Source: Zhaonella formicivorans (lineage in GTDB: Bacteria; Bacillota; DUOV01; Zhaonellaceae). Taken from it: 64,000 nucleotides of DNA. Each line of letters begins with the position of its first letter. The stretch's first letter is position 1. Below the pieces are notes generated by a model. That model did no database searches, was not told the origin of the DNA, and worked only from the letters and a program-made list of their open reading frames with translations. Location of the stretch: the NCBI RefSeq assembly GCF_004353525.1, contig NZ_CP085524.1, positions 2,142,142 to 2,206,141 of the forward strand. Direction: 5' to 3'. A program made the position numbers and the translations under genes. Positions 1 through 10,639 of this stretch are shown in pieces.

Positions 1-311
1 TGCTTGTCATCGGCCAGCCTGATATTGTATTTGGGACGGTGCTTCTTGATGAGGTTGCACTCCAGAATCAGAGCCTCTACTTCCGAATCGGTGATAATCC
101 ACTCCAAGTCGGCAATATGCCTGACCATAGCCTGAACTTTGGGGGCATTACTTAAGCTCGAGCGGAAATAGGAACGCACCCTGTTTTTTAAAGACGAGGC
201 CTTGCCCACATAGATAATCTCTCCCGCCTCATCCCGCATCAGGTAGACACCGGGTTTATCCGGCAGTAATTTCAATTTCTCTTTGATTATACTCTTCCGG
301 GTAGCTGTCAT
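1..311 (-). CDS. uvrC: UvrC, excinuclease ABC subunit C (5' end only)
   Basis: The minus strand encodes the N-terminal ~103 residues of UvrC; the rest lies outside the window. The GIY-YIG nuclease start is readable ([20 protein letters not shown] then [15 protein letters not shown]), which in UvrC makes the 3' incision at lesions marked by UvrAB. I chose ATG at 311 because AAGGTGAG lies just upstream at good spacing. The gene overlaps the uvrA 3' end by 56 bp in another frame, so uvrA-uvrC are probably co-transcribed and translationally coupled. Confidence 0.9.
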   Translation of the reverse strand, partial: MTATRKSIIKEKLKLLPDKPGVYLMRDEAGEIIYVGKASSLKNRVRSYFRSSLSNAPKVQAMVRHIADLEWIITDSEVEALILECNLIKKHRPKYNIRLADDK

Positions 312-3135
312 CCCGCTCACCTTCCAACACTTTGCGCAAGAAACGGCCTGTGTGGGATTCTTCCACCTCTGCCACTTCTTCCGGAGTGCCGGTGGCTACA
401 ACCCTTCCGCCTCCGGCACCCCCTTCCGGTCCTAAATCAATGATATAGTCAGCTGTTTTAATTACATCTAAATTATGCTCGATGACCAGCACTGTATCGC
501 CGCCATCGGTTAGCCGCTGCAAGACCTGCAGCAGTTTGTGGATGTCGGCCACATGGAGACCGGTAGTCGGTTCATCCAAAATATACAATGTTTTTCCGTT
601 AGTCCTGCGGGACAGCTCCGTGGCCAGCTTAACCCGCTGGGCTTCACCCCCTGACAAGGTGGTGGCCGGCTGCCCCAGCTTGATGTAGCCCAAGCCCACA
701 TCCTGCAGGGTCTTCAGCTTGCGGTGGATCCTGGGGATGTTAGCAAAGAAATCCACTGCCTCATCCACCGTCATTTCTAAAACATCAGCAATGCTCTTGC
801 CTTTGTATTTTACCTCCAGCGTTTCCCGGTTGTACCGCTTGCCTTTGCATACTTCGCAAGGAACATAGACATCGGGCAAAAAGTGCATTTCAATTTTGAT
901 GATGCCGTCACCCCGACAGGCTTCACAGCGCCCGCCTTTGACGTTAAAACTGAAGCGCCCGGCCTTATATCCCCTGACCTTGGCCTCGTTAGTCATGGCA
1001 AAGGTACTGCGGATATCATCGAACACTCCTGTATAAGTTGCCGGATTAGAACGGGGCGTCCTGCCGATAGGTGACTGGTCGATATCGATTACCTTGTCCA
1101 GGTACTCTATGCCCCGGATTTCATCGTGTTCACCGGGTTTTGTTTTGGCGCCGTGCAATTCAGCCGCCAGTTTCTTATACAGAATTTCGTTGATTAGAGT
1201 ACTTTTACCGGAACCGGAGACTCCCGTGACGCAGTTAAACAATCCCAAAGGAATACTTACGTTCAGGTTTTGCAAATTATTCTCCCGGGCCCCTACAATC
1301 TCCAACCATTTGCCGTTTCCGGGACGGCGGTACTTGGGCACCGGAATCCGCTTCCTGCCGCTCAAATACTGGCCGGTAATGGAATTGGGGTTGGCCTTGA
1401 TTTCCTCCAGAGTACCCGCTGCCACTACCTGTCCACCGCCCGCTCCCGCCCCCGGGCCGATGTCGATGATGTAATCGGCAGCACGCATTGTATCCTCATC
1501 GTGTTCCACCACAATAAGGGTGTTGCCGATATCCCGCAAGTGCTTCAGGGTGGCAATCAAACGTTCATTATCCCGCTGGTGCAGTCCAATACTGGGCTCA
1601 TCCAGGATATACAGCACTCCCACCAGGCTTGAGCCAATCTGAGTTGCCAGGCGGATCCGCTGAGCCTCACCGCCGGACAATGTGCCCGCTGCCCTGTTCA
1701 GGGTAAGGTAGTTTAAACCCACATCCACCAGAAAGCCCAAACGGGCATTGATTTCTTTCAGGATCTGCCTGGCTATAAGCCGTTCCCGTTCTGTCAGCTG
1801 CAGACCGTTAAAAAACTTTAGCGCTGCATCGATGGACATCCTGGTGACTTCATCGATATTTTTACCCCCTATTTTTACGGCCAGGGCTTCCGGGCGGAGT
1901 CTGGCGCCTTTGCAGGCAGGGCAGGGTGTGGTGCTCATATATTCCTCAATCTCACCCCTGGACCAATCGGACTGGGTCTCCTTATAGCGGCGTTCCAGGT
2001 TGGGAATCACTCCTTCAAAGGGGACCTCAAAAACCCTGCTGTTGCCGAACTGGTCTTTATAATTGAATTTAACTTTTTCCTCGCCGGAACCGTACAAAAT
2101 CACCCTCCTGGCTTCCTCCGGCAACTCTCGAAAAGGTGTGTCCAGGCTGAACCGGTATTTCTTGGCCACAGAAGCCAAGAGCTGGGGATAGTAGTTGCTG
2201 GTACTGCTGCTCCAGGGGGCGATAGCACCTTGGGCTATAGACAGAGAAGGGTTGGGAACCACCAGGCCCGGGTCAACTTCCATCTTAAAACCCAGTCCGC
2301 TGCACTGCGGACAGGCCCCATAGGGACTGTTGAAAGAAAATGTCCTGGGGTTAACTTCTTCAAGGCCGACGCCGCAATCCACACAGGCAAACTTCTCGCT
2401 GAAAATAAGATCTTCCTTGCCGTCCACATCGATCTGCACAATGCCGTCGCCCAAGCGTAAAGCAGCCTCCAGCGAATCAGCAAGCCTGTTCTCAATGCCT
2501 TCTTTAATAATGATCCTGTCCACCACAACTTCGATGGAATGCTTTTTGTTCTTCTCCAGGGAAATTGGCTCCGTCACATCCCTGACTTCTCCGTCAACCC
2601 TGACCCTGACATATCCTTGTTTCTTAATATCCTCCAGAATTTTTTGGTGCTCGCCTTTCCTTCCCCTCACCACAGGAGCCAAAACCTGGATTTTAGTCCT
2701 TGCGGGGTAACTCAAAATCTGGTCCACCATCTGGGATACGGTCTGCTGGCTGATGGGCTTGCCGCACTTGTGGCAATGGACATGGCCAACCCTGGCAAAC
2801 AGCAGGCGCAGGTAGTCATATACCTCAGTAACCGTACCCACGGTGGAGCGGGGATTTTTGCTGGTAGTCTTCTGGTCGATGGAAATGGCCGGAGAAAGGC
2901 CCTCAATATAGTCCACGTCAGGCTTGTCCATCTGGCCCAAGAACTGGCGGGCGTAGGCCGACAACGACTCCACATAGCGCCGCTGCCCTTCGGCATAGAT
3001 GGTGTCGAAAGCCAAAGAGGATTTTCCGGAACCGCTTAGTCCCGTCAATACTACAAATTTGTCCCGGGGAATTTCCACATCTATATTTTTTAAATTATGA
3101 GCTCTGGCGCCTTTGATGATGATTTTGTCTTTCAT
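256..3135 (-). CDS. uvrA: UvrA, excinuclease ABC subunit A
   Basis: 959-aa damage-recognition ATPase of nucleotide excision repair, close to the family length of about 940. Both ABC modules are complete: Walker [10 protein letters not shown] near residue 32 and GVSGSGKST near 640, with signatures [12 protein letters not shown] and [12 protein letters not shown]. Zinc-binding cysteine pairs are present (CHKCGKP, CVDCG...[14 protein letters not shown]...CEVCKG). The start has GGAGGAATATATC upstream. uvrC follows with overlap; uvrB lies 3.4 kb away on the same strand, separated by unrelated genes. Confidence 0.97.
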   Translation of the reverse strand: MKDKIIIKGARAHNLKNIDVEIPRDKFVVLTGLSGSGKSSLAFDTIYAEGQRRYVESLSAYARQFLGQMDKPDVDYIEGLSPAISIDQKTTSKNPRSTVGTVTEVYDYLRLLFARVGHVHCHKCGKPISQQTVSQMVDQILSYPARTKIQVLAPVVRGRKGEHQKILEDIKKQGYVRVRVDGEVRDVTEPISLEKNKKHSIEVVVDRIIIKEGIENRLADSLEAALRLGDGIVQIDVDGKEDLIFSEKFACVDCGVGLEEVNPRTFSFNSPYGACPQCSGLGFKMEVDPGLVVPNPSLSIAQGAIAPWSSSTSNYYPQLLASVAKKYRFSLDTPFRELPEEARRVILYGSGEEKVKFNYKDQFGNSRVFEVPFEGVIPNLERRYKETQSDWSRGEIEEYMSTTPCPACKGARLRPEALAVKIGGKNIDEVTRMSIDAALKFFNGLQLTERERLIARQILKEINARLGFLVDVGLNYLTLNRAAGTLSGGEAQRIRLATQIGSSLVGVLYILDEPSIGLHQRDNERLIATLKHLRDIGNTLIVVEHDEDTMRAADYIIDIGPGAGAGGGQVVAAGTLEEIKANPNSITGQYLSGRKRIPVPKYRRPGNGKWLEIVGARENNLQNLNVSIPLGLFNCVTGVSGSGKSTLINEILYKKLAAELHGAKTKPGEHDEIRGIEYLDKVIDIDQSPIGRTPRSNPATYTGVFDDIRSTFAMTNEAKVRGYKAGRFSFNVKGGRCEACRGDGIIKIEMHFLPDVYVPCEVCKGKRYNRETLEVKYKGKSIADVLEMTVDEAVDFFANIPRIHRKLKTLQDVGLGYIKLGQPATTLSGGEAQRVKLATELSRRTNGKTLYILDEPTTGLHVADIHKLLQVLQRLTDGGDTVLVIEHNLDVIKTADYIIDLGPEGGAGGGRVVATGTPEEVAEVEESHTGRFLRKVLEGERDDSYPEEYNQREIEITAG

Positions 3136-3517
3136 GATATATTCCTCCGCAGATTACAGCGCATGTAGCTGTTAGTTGCTGGTTGGTGGTTGCAGTTGCG
3201 ATTAATCACTCCGCGTCCCAGCAACTAAATTATCATTATAGTGGTAACCGCATAAGCAACACTTTTTCTACTAGTAATCGTTTTTAGTTTTATATTATAT
3301 CATATTCCCACACCAAAAGCATTTAAGCTAATCAATTAACCTATACTACACTAAAAATACTTCGTAATATCTGTTGCCAATCGAATATAGTGCTTCGTTC
3401 CGGAGATGCTTGCACGAGTTGACTTTGCTTGTTTTGCCAAGCCACATTTACTAATGTGACAAGGGAGCGGTTCTTGTCGCATAATAAAATAAGCCAGCGA
3501 ACCGCTCCCCTGACTTG
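3136..3517. other. uvrA upstream intergenic region
   Basis: 382 bp without a supported gene. It holds degenerate GTTAGTTGCTGGTTGGTGGTTG-type repeats near 3170-3230, AT-rich sequence that may contain the uvrA promoter, and a GGGAGCGGTTC palindrome at the 3' end of the neighbouring lysyltransferase-like gene. Confidence 0.5.
3458..3517. repeat. GAACCGTCCCC-type palindromic repeat (copy A1, diverged)
   Basis: Inverted arms TGACAAGGGAGCGGTTC and GAACCGCTCCCCTGACTTG surround a short AT-rich spacer and abut the stop codon of the next gene. This is a diverged member of the GAACCGTCCCC family also found at 5303, 23681, 25602 and 62107. Confidence 0.7.
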
Positions 3518-5203
3518 TTATTTATACTTTTTGAACAGTTTTTTCAACTTAGTAAGAAGAAAATCACTAATACCATTAGGATTTTGAGCTTTTAACAATC
3601 CGATAACAATTTTCGGGCTAAAAGTACCGGGGTAAAAAGTCAAGTAACGAACTATCCAAAATGTGGGATTATATTTCTTTTTATATTGATATAAAGTCTT
3701 GAAACCGTAAAAAGTATTCATGTTCTCATAAATAAAATCCAACAAAGCGCTTGCTAAAGACATTTCTGTTCCTGCCTTCACATTAGCCAACGGGGCAAGA
3801 CCCAGGCTGGCTTCTTCCACGCCTTTTTCTTGGAGCAATTTAAAACTTTCTATCACTAATTTTTCCATAACACCTTTTGGGGCGTTCGGTCTCTTCCTCG
3901 TCACATCGAGATAATAACCTTTGCCACCGGCATAAGGAACACATACCAAAAATGCTTCTAACCTGTTTTCAGGGCTTGTGGCTATAAAATACTTTCTCCT
4001 CCGAGGGTCATTTAGTGAAATACTGCCTAGTAAAAAACCCAGTTCACCGCTTTTTTTACTGTCCAGCCATTCCTTTGATACTTCTTCTATTTGTTCTTCC
4101 AGTTCGTTGTTTCTTTTAATTAACGGCTCATATTCAAAAATTTTTATACCGGCCCGATTTGCGGCGTTAATAGCCTGGCGGACTTTTTGGGTTTTTGAGC
4201 CGGTTAGCGAGTATTCATCAAGTTTAAATATAGCTTCTTCTCCATATCTTACAACCCCATAACCCAACTTTTTGAATTCAGCCAAAAATTTATCGGAAAC
4301 TGTAGAAAAACATATATCTAAAAAATTTGAGCGGCAATGCTCAGTAAACTCTTGCAACAATCCGTATGCCTCCTCATCGGGGCATAACGGGTCTCCCGCT
4401 GCCACGGCAACTCCTCCCTGGACCACATAAGCCACTACTCCCTTGCCATTACTCGAGAAAAAATATTTTTTATCTCTTTCCAACGTTAAAAATGAAACAG
4501 GGTTATCGCCGAAGTTCTGGACCAATTCATATACTTTCTCTCTATCCTCTGCGGTTGGATTTTGAATAAGCAAAAAAGGTTTAAGTATTAGAATTAATCC
4601 AGTCAATAAACTAAAAGCAATAACGAGGAGCACGGTGCGGACAAAGTTATAAATAATGGCAGATTTTACGCTTAACTCACGCGGTATCTCATTTAAAATA
4701 ACATCCATGATTTTCTCGTAGCCGGTTCCAACTGTCAAATTAGGCAAATGCTGCAGTTTTATAATCCAAAAACCTGCTAAACCATACAGGGCAGAAAAAA
4801 GCAATGCCAAAACAGTGATTTTAATTCCTAACTTTAATGTAAAAGGATCGCTCTCGCGACAAAAATATTTATAATTATAAATTAACCCCAATAATACATA
4901 TAGTCCTATCAATGTACTTAAGTGGAAAAAATTTGTTCTATGCACTTGAACACTAAAAGAAATTGCTAAGACAGGTACGGATATAATCCAGGCAACTTTT
5001 ATGCGCTTATTCAAACCGTTAGCCAAAATAAGCATAAAAAAGCCGGTCAATACTGACAATGTCTTATTTAAATATACCGATTCCAAAACCAGGTTGCTAA
5101 ATCTGCTAATAATTCTATAATGCCACGGCAATGCTAATAAAATATTGTATACACCTGTTAAGGCTACCAGTCCTATAATAATGTTAACGTGTGTTTTTTT
5201 CAT
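3518..5203 (-). CDS. DUF2156 / MprF C-terminal-like phosphatidylglycerol lysyltransferase-type membrane protein
   Basis: 561 aa. The N-terminal ~210 residues hold about six hydrophobic membrane segments; the C-terminal half (from about 230, VYELVQNFGDNPVSFLTLER) matches the GNAT-like domain of MprF/LysX proteins that move an aminoacyl group from charged tRNA to phosphatidylglycerol, altering surface charge. The membrane part is shorter than the 14 segments of full MprF, so the substrate is uncertain. I chose ATG at 5203 for its GAGGTG Shine-Dalgarno; an upstream in-frame ATG at 5230 has none. It is probably a single-gene unit. Confidence 0.75.
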   Translation of the reverse strand: MKKTHVNIIIGLVALTGVYNILLALPWHYRIISRFSNLVLESVYLNKTLSVLTGFFMLILANGLNKRIKVAWIISVPVLAISFSVQVHRTNFFHLSTLIGLYVLLGLIYNYKYFCRESDPFTLKLGIKITVLALLFSALYGLAGFWIIKLQHLPNLTVGTGYEKIMDVILNEIPRELSVKSAIIYNFVRTVLLVIAFSLLTGLILILKPFLLIQNPTAEDREKVYELVQNFGDNPVSFLTLERDKKYFFSSNGKGVVAYVVQGGVAVAAGDPLCPDEEAYGLLQEFTEHCRSNFLDICFSTVSDKFLAEFKKLGYGVVRYGEEAIFKLDEYSLTGSKTQKVRQAINAANRAGIKIFEYEPLIKRNNELEEQIEEVSKEWLDSKKSGELGFLLGSISLNDPRRRKYFIATSPENRLEAFLVCVPYAGGKGYYLDVTRKRPNAPKGVMEKLVIESFKLLQEKGVEEASLGLAPLANVKAGTEMSLASALLDFIYENMNTFYGFKTLYQYKKKYNPTFWIVRYLTFYPGTFSPKIVIGLLKAQNPNGISDFLLTKLKKLFKKYK

Positions 5204-5302
5204 AATGCACCTCAAACAAATGAAATACATCCGGCATTATCTTATTAAAACAAATTGTACCAAATTTTAAAGATGCATCAAATCGGAAAAGACTTATCCA
5301 GA

Positions 5303-5371
5303 GGAACCGTCCCCTTGGTTGGTTCCGTTGACCATCATAAAATGAGTCAGAGAACCGTCCCCTGACTCACT
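5303..5371. repeat. GAACCGTCCCC repeat (copy A2)
   Basis: Two GAACCGTCCCC units about 45 bp apart, the second extended as AGAACCGTCCCCTGACTCA. They lie in the 367-bp gap between the lysyltransferase-like gene and ktrA. Nothing else recognisable was seen there except the ktrA promoter region. Confidence 0.75.
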
Positions 5372-5569
5372 GTGGGAGAAAAGGAAAAATAAACCCTGAC
5401 AGCGCCATACTTTGTAAGCATAGCCGTGGGGCAAAATTAATTGTAAGTTGGCTTTTTTCAGGCTAAAACCGCCCGGAAAGCAGCAACGCACTGTTTTACA
5501 CCTTTTCTAAATGGTAGTACAATATGCTCATTTGGATCAACAAATATTCTGCTAAAGCGAGGGTTTATT

Positions 5570-6223
5570 GTGCGTAAACAGTTTGCGGTGATCGGTCTGG
5601 GTCACTTTGGGGAAAGCGTAGCAAAAAATCTAAGCAAGAAAGGACATGAAGTGTTAGCCATAGATAGTTCGGAAGCCCATATTCAAGAAATCTCCGAGTA
5701 CGTCACTCACGCAGTCCAGGCTAACGCCCTGGAGGAAGAAACACTGCGTGCCCTAGGAATTCGCAATTTTGACGCGGTAATAATAGCTATCGGCGAGGAT
5801 ATCCAGGCCAGCATCCTTTTGGCAGTAATGTTAAAGGAATTAGGAGTTAAGTATATCGTGGCCAAAGCGCAAAATGACCTGCATGGTAAGACTTTGAGCA
5901 AAATAGGCGTGGACAAAGTCGTTTACCCGGAAAGAGAAATGGGCGAAAGACTGGCCACCCAACTCTCCTCCAACGACATCCTGCAGTACCTGGAACTGTC
6001 AGACGACTACAGTATTGCCGAGATAGTAGTTCATCCCAAAATCAATAACCAGTCTCTCGGCAAGCTGAACTTGCATGCCAAATACGGCATCATCGTCATG
6101 GCAGTTAAAAGCGGCGAGGAGATCATAGTTGCGCCAGGAGCTGATGTGGTAGTCAAAGAAGGGGATATCATGTGCGTCATGGGGGCGAAACGCTCCATTG
6201 AACAATTGGATAAAGCCATGTAA
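5570..6223 (+). CDS. ktrA: KtrA/TrkA-type potassium uptake regulatory subunit
   Basis: 217 aa, the normal length for a single-unit RCK protein. RCK_N starts at residue 4 with the dinucleotide motif GLGHFGES, and an acidic residue ends strand 2 (LAIDSS). RCK_C occupies about 135-217 (SIAEIVVHPKINNQSLGKLN). KtrA gates the KtrB/TrkH potassium channel from the cytoplasm in response to bound nucleotide. The start is GTG with GCGAGGG upstream. No ktrB lies in the window. It is one of the few plus-strand genes and is followed by a hairpin. Confidence 0.9.
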   Translation: MRKQFAVIGLGHFGESVAKNLSKKGHEVLAIDSSEAHIQEISEYVTHAVQANALEEETLRALGIRNFDAVIIAIGEDIQASILLAVMLKELGVKYIVAKAQNDLHGKTLSKIGVDKVVYPEREMGERLATQLSSNDILQYLELSDDYSIAEIVVHPKINNQSLGKLNLHAKYGIIVMAVKSGEEIIVAPGADVVVKEGDIMCVMGAKRSIEQLDKAM

Positions 6224-6246
6224 AGAACCGGCCTTTGGCCGGTTCT
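6224..6246 (+). terminator. Hairpin after ktrA
   Basis: AGAACCGGCC-TTT-GGCCGGTTCT is a perfect 10-bp stem starting one base after the ktrA stop. The following tract is only weakly T-rich, so termination efficiency is uncertain. Confidence 0.6.
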
Positions 6247-6450
6247 GGTCATTATTCTGCGAAACCTGAACCAAATTCAAGAGCAGCAAAGAAAATGCCG
6301 CTTACCAACAGCGGCTTTCGCAACACGCCATTTAATTAAGTGCTGATCAACCCCTTCCCTTTGATTTGTTGCGAGTGGGAGATGCTCCCATAGAGTGGAT
6401 AGGTACAACAGCTGCTGTCGTTTTATATCAAATTAGACGCAAGAAAAAAT

Positions 6451-6481
6451 AAAAAGTTCCTGGTTTAACAGGAACTTTTTT
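6451..6481. terminator. Bidirectional terminator between ktrA and uvrB
   Basis: AAAAAGTTCCTG-GTTTAA-CAGGAACTTTTT forms a strong stem with A/T tracts on both sides, able to end ktrA (plus) and uvrB (minus) transcripts. The segment 6247-6450 between the hairpins holds no recognisable gene. Confidence 0.85.
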
Positions 6482-6500
6482 GGCCTTTGTTGGTTTTTTA

Positions 6501-6535
6501 ACAGCTGAAGACTGAGAGCTGAGGGCTGACAGCCG
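6501..6535. repeat. AGCTGA-type degenerate repeat tract (B1)
   Basis: Short tract of imperfect units (AGCTGAAGACTGAGAGCTGA, GGGCTGACAG) just beyond the uvrB stop. It belongs to the degenerate family that fills many gaps in this window. Confidence 0.6.
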
Positions 6536-6537
6536 GA

Positions 6538-8514
6538 TTAAAGCTGCGCTTTTAATTCCAGAATAATATCCCTGAGCTCTGCAGCCTTCTCAAACTGCAG
6601 CTCCCGAGCAGCTTGGCGCATTTCTTTTTCCAGTTGCTCCACCAGCTTCTTGACTTCGCTCTTTGGCATCTTGCCAGGCTTCACATTAGCGATATAGGAA
6701 GCTTTGTCTTCCGCCGCGTAAGTTGCTTCAATTACGTCCCGCACCGCCTTTTGCACAGTTTGAGGTGTGATGCCGTGCAGTTTATTAAATTCCATCTGAA
6801 TGGCCCGCCGGCGGTTAGTCTCGCTTATCGCCCGCTGCATTGAATCGGTTATGGTGTCAGCATACATGATGACTTTGCCTTCCACATTGCGGGCGGCCCG
6901 ACCGATAGTCTGGATCAAGGAACGCTCGGAGCGCAAAAACCCTTCTTTGTCAGCATCCAGAATTGCTACCAGCGAAACCTCGGGCAAATCCAGCCCCTCC
7001 CGCAAAAGGTTAATGCCCACCAATACATCGAACACCCCCAGCCGCAAGTCCCTGATAATCTGCATCCGTTCTATTGTACCGATTTCAGAGTGCAGGTAGC
7101 GGACCTTTACCCCCATCTCTTTGAAATAATCAGTCAGGTCCTCCGCCATCCGCTTGGTCAAAGTTGTAACCAAAATCCGCTGGTTCTTGGCCACCCGTTG
7201 ATTTATCTCCCCAAGCAGGTCATCAATCTGACCGGCTACCGGTTTTACCACAATCTCCGGGTCAACCAACCCGGTGGGGCGGATAATCTGCTCCACGATT
7301 TTGGAACTGTGCTTAAGCTCGTAAGGTCCTGGGGTGGCTGAAACATAAACCACCTGGTTAAGTTTCTCCTCAAACTCGGCAAATTTCAAAGGACGGTTGT
7401 CCAAAGCCGAGGGCAGCCGGAATCCATGCTCTACCAGCACGCTTTTTCTGGAATAGTCACCGGCATACATGCCGCCAATTTGGGGCACGGTAACATGGGA
7501 CTCATCAATAATCAGCAGGAAATCTTTTGGAAAGAAATCAAACAAGGTATAAGGAGGCTCCCCCGGCTGCCTGCCCACCAGGTGCCTGGAATAGTTTTCA
7601 ATGCCCTGGCAGAATCCTACTTCTTTCATCATTTCGATATCGTAGCGAGTGCGCTGCTCCAGGCGCTGGGCTTCCAGCAGTTTGTCCTGGGAGCGCAGCT
7701 CTTTGAGCCGTTCTTCCAGCTCTTTTTCAATATTGGCAATAGCCCTGGCCAGCTTTTCTTCCTCTGTAACATAGTGGCTGGCCGGGAAAATACCTACATG
7801 CTTTCTTCGCCCTAAAATTTCCCCGGTCAGGGTATCGATTTCCAAAATTCTGTCCACTTCATCGCCGAACATTTCCACGCGGATAGCTTTTTCCGAGCTG
7901 TTGGCAGGAATAATTTCAATCACGTCGCCCCGCACCCTGAAAGTCCCCCGGTGGAAATCGTAATCGTTGCGGTTATACTGGATATCAACCAGTTTCCTCA
8001 GGATCTGATCCCTGTCGTATTCATACCCTTCGCGCAATGAGAGCATCAGATCACGATAGTCCTCCGGAGAACCTAAACCATAAATACAGGAAACGCTGGC
8101 CACAATAATTACATCTTCCCGCTCAAAAAGCGCTGCGGTAGCCGAGTGGCGCAATTTATCTATCTCGTCGTTTACGGAGCTGTCCTTCTCAATATAGGTA
8201 TCAGTCTGGGGAATATAGGCCTCAGGCTGGTAGTAATCGTAATAGCTTACAAAGTACTCCACAGCGTTATCCGGGAAAAACTCCTTAAACTCGCTGCACA
8301 GCTGGGCTGCCAATGTCTTATTGGGGGCCATAACCAGCGTAGGCTTTTGTATCTCCTGAATTACATGGGCCATGGTAAAAGTCTTGCCGCTGCCTGTTAC
8401 CCCTAACAGCGTCTGGTGTTTTAATCCCTGTTTAATCCCCTCTGTCAGTTCCCGGATTGCCTTGGGCTGATCTCCTTTAGGCCGGTAGTCGGATTTTATT
8501 TTAAACGGAGGCAT
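6538..8514 (-). CDS. uvrB: UvrB, excinuclease ABC subunit B
   Basis: 658 aa, normal length. Walker [10 protein letters not shown] is near residue 40. The damage-inserting beta-hairpin ([19 protein letters not shown]) follows at about 90, DESHVTVPQ is the helicase motif II, and the C-terminal UVR motif ([18 protein letters not shown]) contacts UvrC. UvrB verifies the lesion handed over by UvrA and recruits UvrC. ATG at 8514 is preceded by AAGGTGAGCGG, the same arrangement as uvrC; an earlier in-frame ATG at 8538 lacks such a site. Confidence 0.97.
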   Translation of the reverse strand: MPPFKIKSDYRPKGDQPKAIRELTEGIKQGLKHQTLLGVTGSGKTFTMAHVIQEIQKPTLVMAPNKTLAAQLCSEFKEFFPDNAVEYFVSYYDYYQPEAYIPQTDTYIEKDSSVNDEIDKLRHSATAALFEREDVIIVASVSCIYGLGSPEDYRDLMLSLREGYEYDRDQILRKLVDIQYNRNDYDFHRGTFRVRGDVIEIIPANSSEKAIRVEMFGDEVDRILEIDTLTGEILGRRKHVGIFPASHYVTEEEKLARAIANIEKELEERLKELRSQDKLLEAQRLEQRTRYDIEMMKEVGFCQGIENYSRHLVGRQPGEPPYTLFDFFPKDFLLIIDESHVTVPQIGGMYAGDYSRKSVLVEHGFRLPSALDNRPLKFAEFEEKLNQVVYVSATPGPYELKHSSKIVEQIIRPTGLVDPEIVVKPVAGQIDDLLGEINQRVAKNQRILVTTLTKRMAEDLTDYFKEMGVKVRYLHSEIGTIERMQIIRDLRLGVFDVLVGINLLREGLDLPEVSLVAILDADKEGFLRSERSLIQTIGRAARNVEGKVIMYADTITDSMQRAISETNRRRAIQMEFNKLHGITPQTVQKAVRDVIEATYAAEDKASYIANVKPGKMPKSEVKKLVEQLEKEMRQAARELQFEKAAELRDIILELKAQL

Positions 8515-8637
8515 ACCGCTCACCTTCCTGTACTGCAATAAGTTTTAGGTTCTGAGTGTTTAGTTTTGAAAATAAATGCTTTTAATACTATAATTATAAC
8601 ACAACACACTTGAGTAAAATTTTACTCGAAGGGAGCA

Positions 8638-8667
8638 AAAAAAATAAGGCAGCGCTATGCTGCCTTT
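8638..8667 (-). terminator. Terminator after first tandem permease
   Basis: On the minus strand AAGGCAGC-ATAGC-GCTGCCTT is followed by ATTTTTTTT, a typical intrinsic terminator 25 bp beyond the permease stop. Confidence 0.85.
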
Positions 8668-8692
8668 AACATCTGTCTTATTAATCATCCGA

Positions 8693-10084
8693 CTATAACA
8701 ATATAATTGCTACTACTAACGTAGCGGCAAAACCAATCATGACCGGCAAGAAGTTACGGCGGGCCAGTTCCATGGGTTCTACACCGCAAATGGCGGCTAC
8801 CGGGATTAAGCCCCAGGGGATAATTGTTCCGCCGCCGACCCAGACTGCGGAGATTTGACCTAAAGCACCCAATACACCTATGTCTACATTAATAGAATTA
8901 CCAAAGGTCTGAGCCATGGAGCCCACAAGCGGCAAACCGGAAAATCCGGAACCGTCAAGACCGGTAATACCGCCGACTACAAGCTGGATAAATGCAACTG
9001 GAATTTTGCTCATTGGCACTGTAGTTGACAACCATTTAGCCCAATCCATCAAAAGTCCGGTAGCATTCTCGCCCAAAATCGCTTTGGCAGTCCCTTCCGA
9101 ACCAAGGAAGAAGAAAGCGCCGATTACAATAACAGGAGCAAAAACCTTGATGCCGAATAAAAAACCATCTCTAACATAATCGGTTATTTTTTCCAAAGCC
9201 TCAGTCTTGTATTCCAAAATTGCTCCGAAAGTTACAAGGGCTAACGCAGTTCCGCCAACCAGTGCGGTTGCATCTCCACCTTTTAAATCCAGCCTTAACA
9301 TCATTACTACGTCTAAAATAAAAGCTACAGGAGTAAGGAAAGCCATCAATTTTGCTACAGGGCTGTACACCCTAGCTTCGTTGGAAGTACCTGCCTGCTG
9401 GTAAGCAAGTACTTCAGCCTGCACTTTCTCTTTATTAGCAGCCATATCTCTTTTCAGCATAATGAAGGCAACTATTGTAGTTGTTACACCCATCACCAGG
9501 AACAAGGGCAGTCCCGGACCGGTAACCGCTGAAGCATCAGGCAGACCTGCAAATTTAGCAGTTAAGCCAGGCGCGCCCTGAATAACGAAGTCAGAAGAAA
9601 GCCCGATACCATGTCCGAATAAGTTCATAGCAATTGCTGCCCCGATAGCAGGAAGCCCTGCCCGTACTGCCACCGGCACCATAATTGCTCCAATTAGGGC
9701 CACAGCCGGTGACGGCCAAACAAACCATGATACAATTAACATGGAGATACCCAGTAACCAGAAAGCAATGCTGGGACTTTTCATAGCCCGGGCAGCCGGA
9801 GCCATGATCAGGTAATCCGCGCCTAAATCGGCCAAACCTTTAGAAAGTGCTACTACCAGTGCAATAACAGTAATAATGCTCAGAAACTCAGTTCCTGCTG
9901 CAATTAAGGAATTGAACAAGACACCCAAAGCGCCGGTAAAACTGCCTTTAGCTACCCAACCTATAGCAATAATGCCTAAAATACAAGGTATGAGGGTATC
10001 CCGGCGCGCTACCATTACAGCCAAAACCGCAAGTACGCCGATAACATAAATATAGTGCAGTGATGTTAATTGAACAGCCTCCAT
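8693..10084 (-). CDS. Polytopic membrane permease, ion-transporter type (paralog 1)
   Basis: 463 aa, almost entirely hydrophobic with about 12 predicted membrane segments. Conserved stretches shared with the next gene include WFVWPSPAVALIGAI, RAGLP.IGAA.AMNLFGHGIG and AVWVGGGTIIPWG. The two halves look internally related, as in GntP/IT-superfamily anion symporters, but I do not recognise the family and the substrate is unknown. ATG at 10084 has GAAGGAGGTTC. The stop is TAG, with a backup TAA four codons on. It has its own terminator and a long leader sharing blocks with its paralog. Confidence 0.8.
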   Translation of the reverse strand: MEAVQLTSLHYIYVIGVLAVLAVMVARRDTLIPCILGIIAIGWVAKGSFTGALGVLFNSLIAAGTEFLSIITVIALVVALSKGLADLGADYLIMAPAARAMKSPSIAFWLLGISMLIVSWFVWPSPAVALIGAIMVPVAVRAGLPAIGAAIAMNLFGHGIGLSSDFVIQGAPGLTAKFAGLPDASAVTGPGLPLFLVMGVTTTIVAFIMLKRDMAANKEKVQAEVLAYQQAGTSNEARVYSPVAKLMAFLTPVAFILDVVMMLRLDLKGGDATALVGGTALALVTFGAILEYKTEALEKITDYVRDGFLFGIKVFAPVIVIGAFFFLGSEGTAKAILGENATGLLMDWAKWLSTTVPMSKIPVAFIQLVVGGITGLDGSGFSGLPLVGSMAQTFGNSINVDIGVLGALGQISAVWVGGGTIIPWGLIPVAAICGVEPMELARRNFLPVMIGFAATLVVAIILL

Positions 10085-10239
10085 AAAGAACCTCCTTCAA
10101 ACATTTTATTTGCTAGTTGATTAACCCGCGTTACCCTTGAATTCACCTCCTTTACAAAATTGATAGTGGGCAAACCGTTTAAGCTTTAATAAGTGGTCAA
10201 CGCGTGTTAACCAAATGCTTCCATTTCCATCCCTCTGTT

Positions 10240-10272
10240 GCCAAACCTTACCACTAGTCATTGATGAGCGGC
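10240..10272 (-). promoter_or_regulatory. Conserved leader block 2 of permease paralog 1
   Basis: 33 nt matching 30 of 33 positions of 12200-12232, at a comparable place upstream of the paralogous permease. It contains TGATGAGCGGC (plus strand), which is exactly complementary to an 11-nt arm at 10375-10385. Candidate cis-regulatory RNA or operator; function inferred only. Confidence 0.55.
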
Positions 10273-10315
10273 CAAAGGCAAAGGCTTTGCCTTTTATGCG
10301 AATTTTTCGACTTGT

Positions 10316-10385
10316 TGAAAACGAAAATCATCTTTCCGGCTGCTAGTTATGAAATATTTGTAGATAGCCGCTTAGCCGCTCATCA
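10316..10385 (-). promoter_or_regulatory. Conserved leader block 1 of permease paralog 1
   Basis: About 46 nt (10316-10361) align with 12453-12499 upstream of the paralog (shared core AAAATCAT.TT.C..G..G on the plus strand). The upstream arm GCCGCTCATCA at 10375-10385 can pair with block 2. The intergenic region 10085-10639 holds no other recognisable gene. Confidence 0.5.
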
Positions 10386-10569
10386 TTTTTTTCGCTTTTT
10401 TTGCCCTTAATAGGCGAAAATTGCTTCATTTAAACTGCTTAAGTAATTATTTCCTTGTGATTCTTGATTATTCTACATTTTTGACCCATCTCCTGCTAAA
10501 CAACTCTTCTTCAACCCGATTTATCGAATTTTTCGATTAACATTCGTTAATAAACAGCCTAAACAGGCA

Positions 10570-10615
10570 TAAAAAAGGAAAGGTGGTCGAAAATTAAGAC
10601 CACCTTTCCTTTTTA
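10570..10615 (-). terminator. Terminator after second tandem permease
   Basis: AAAGGAAAGGTGGTC and GACCACCTTTCCTTTTT flank an AT loop, giving a stem of about 15 bp with T-runs on both strands. It lies about 25 bp beyond the stop of the upstream permease and separates the two paralogs transcriptionally. Confidence 0.9.
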
Positions 10616-10639
10616 TAGTTGAGCTTGTCTACAATAGAC

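Noticed and set aside
482-3039. Plus-strand open frames opposite uvrA
   Set aside because: Shadow frames of a highly conserved gene, with no ribosome-binding sites and no recognisable products.
10263-10272. Hammerhead ribozyme suggested by GATGAG in the permease leader
   Set aside because: No GAAA core partner or cleavage triplet at the right positions; the match is only to a short common word.
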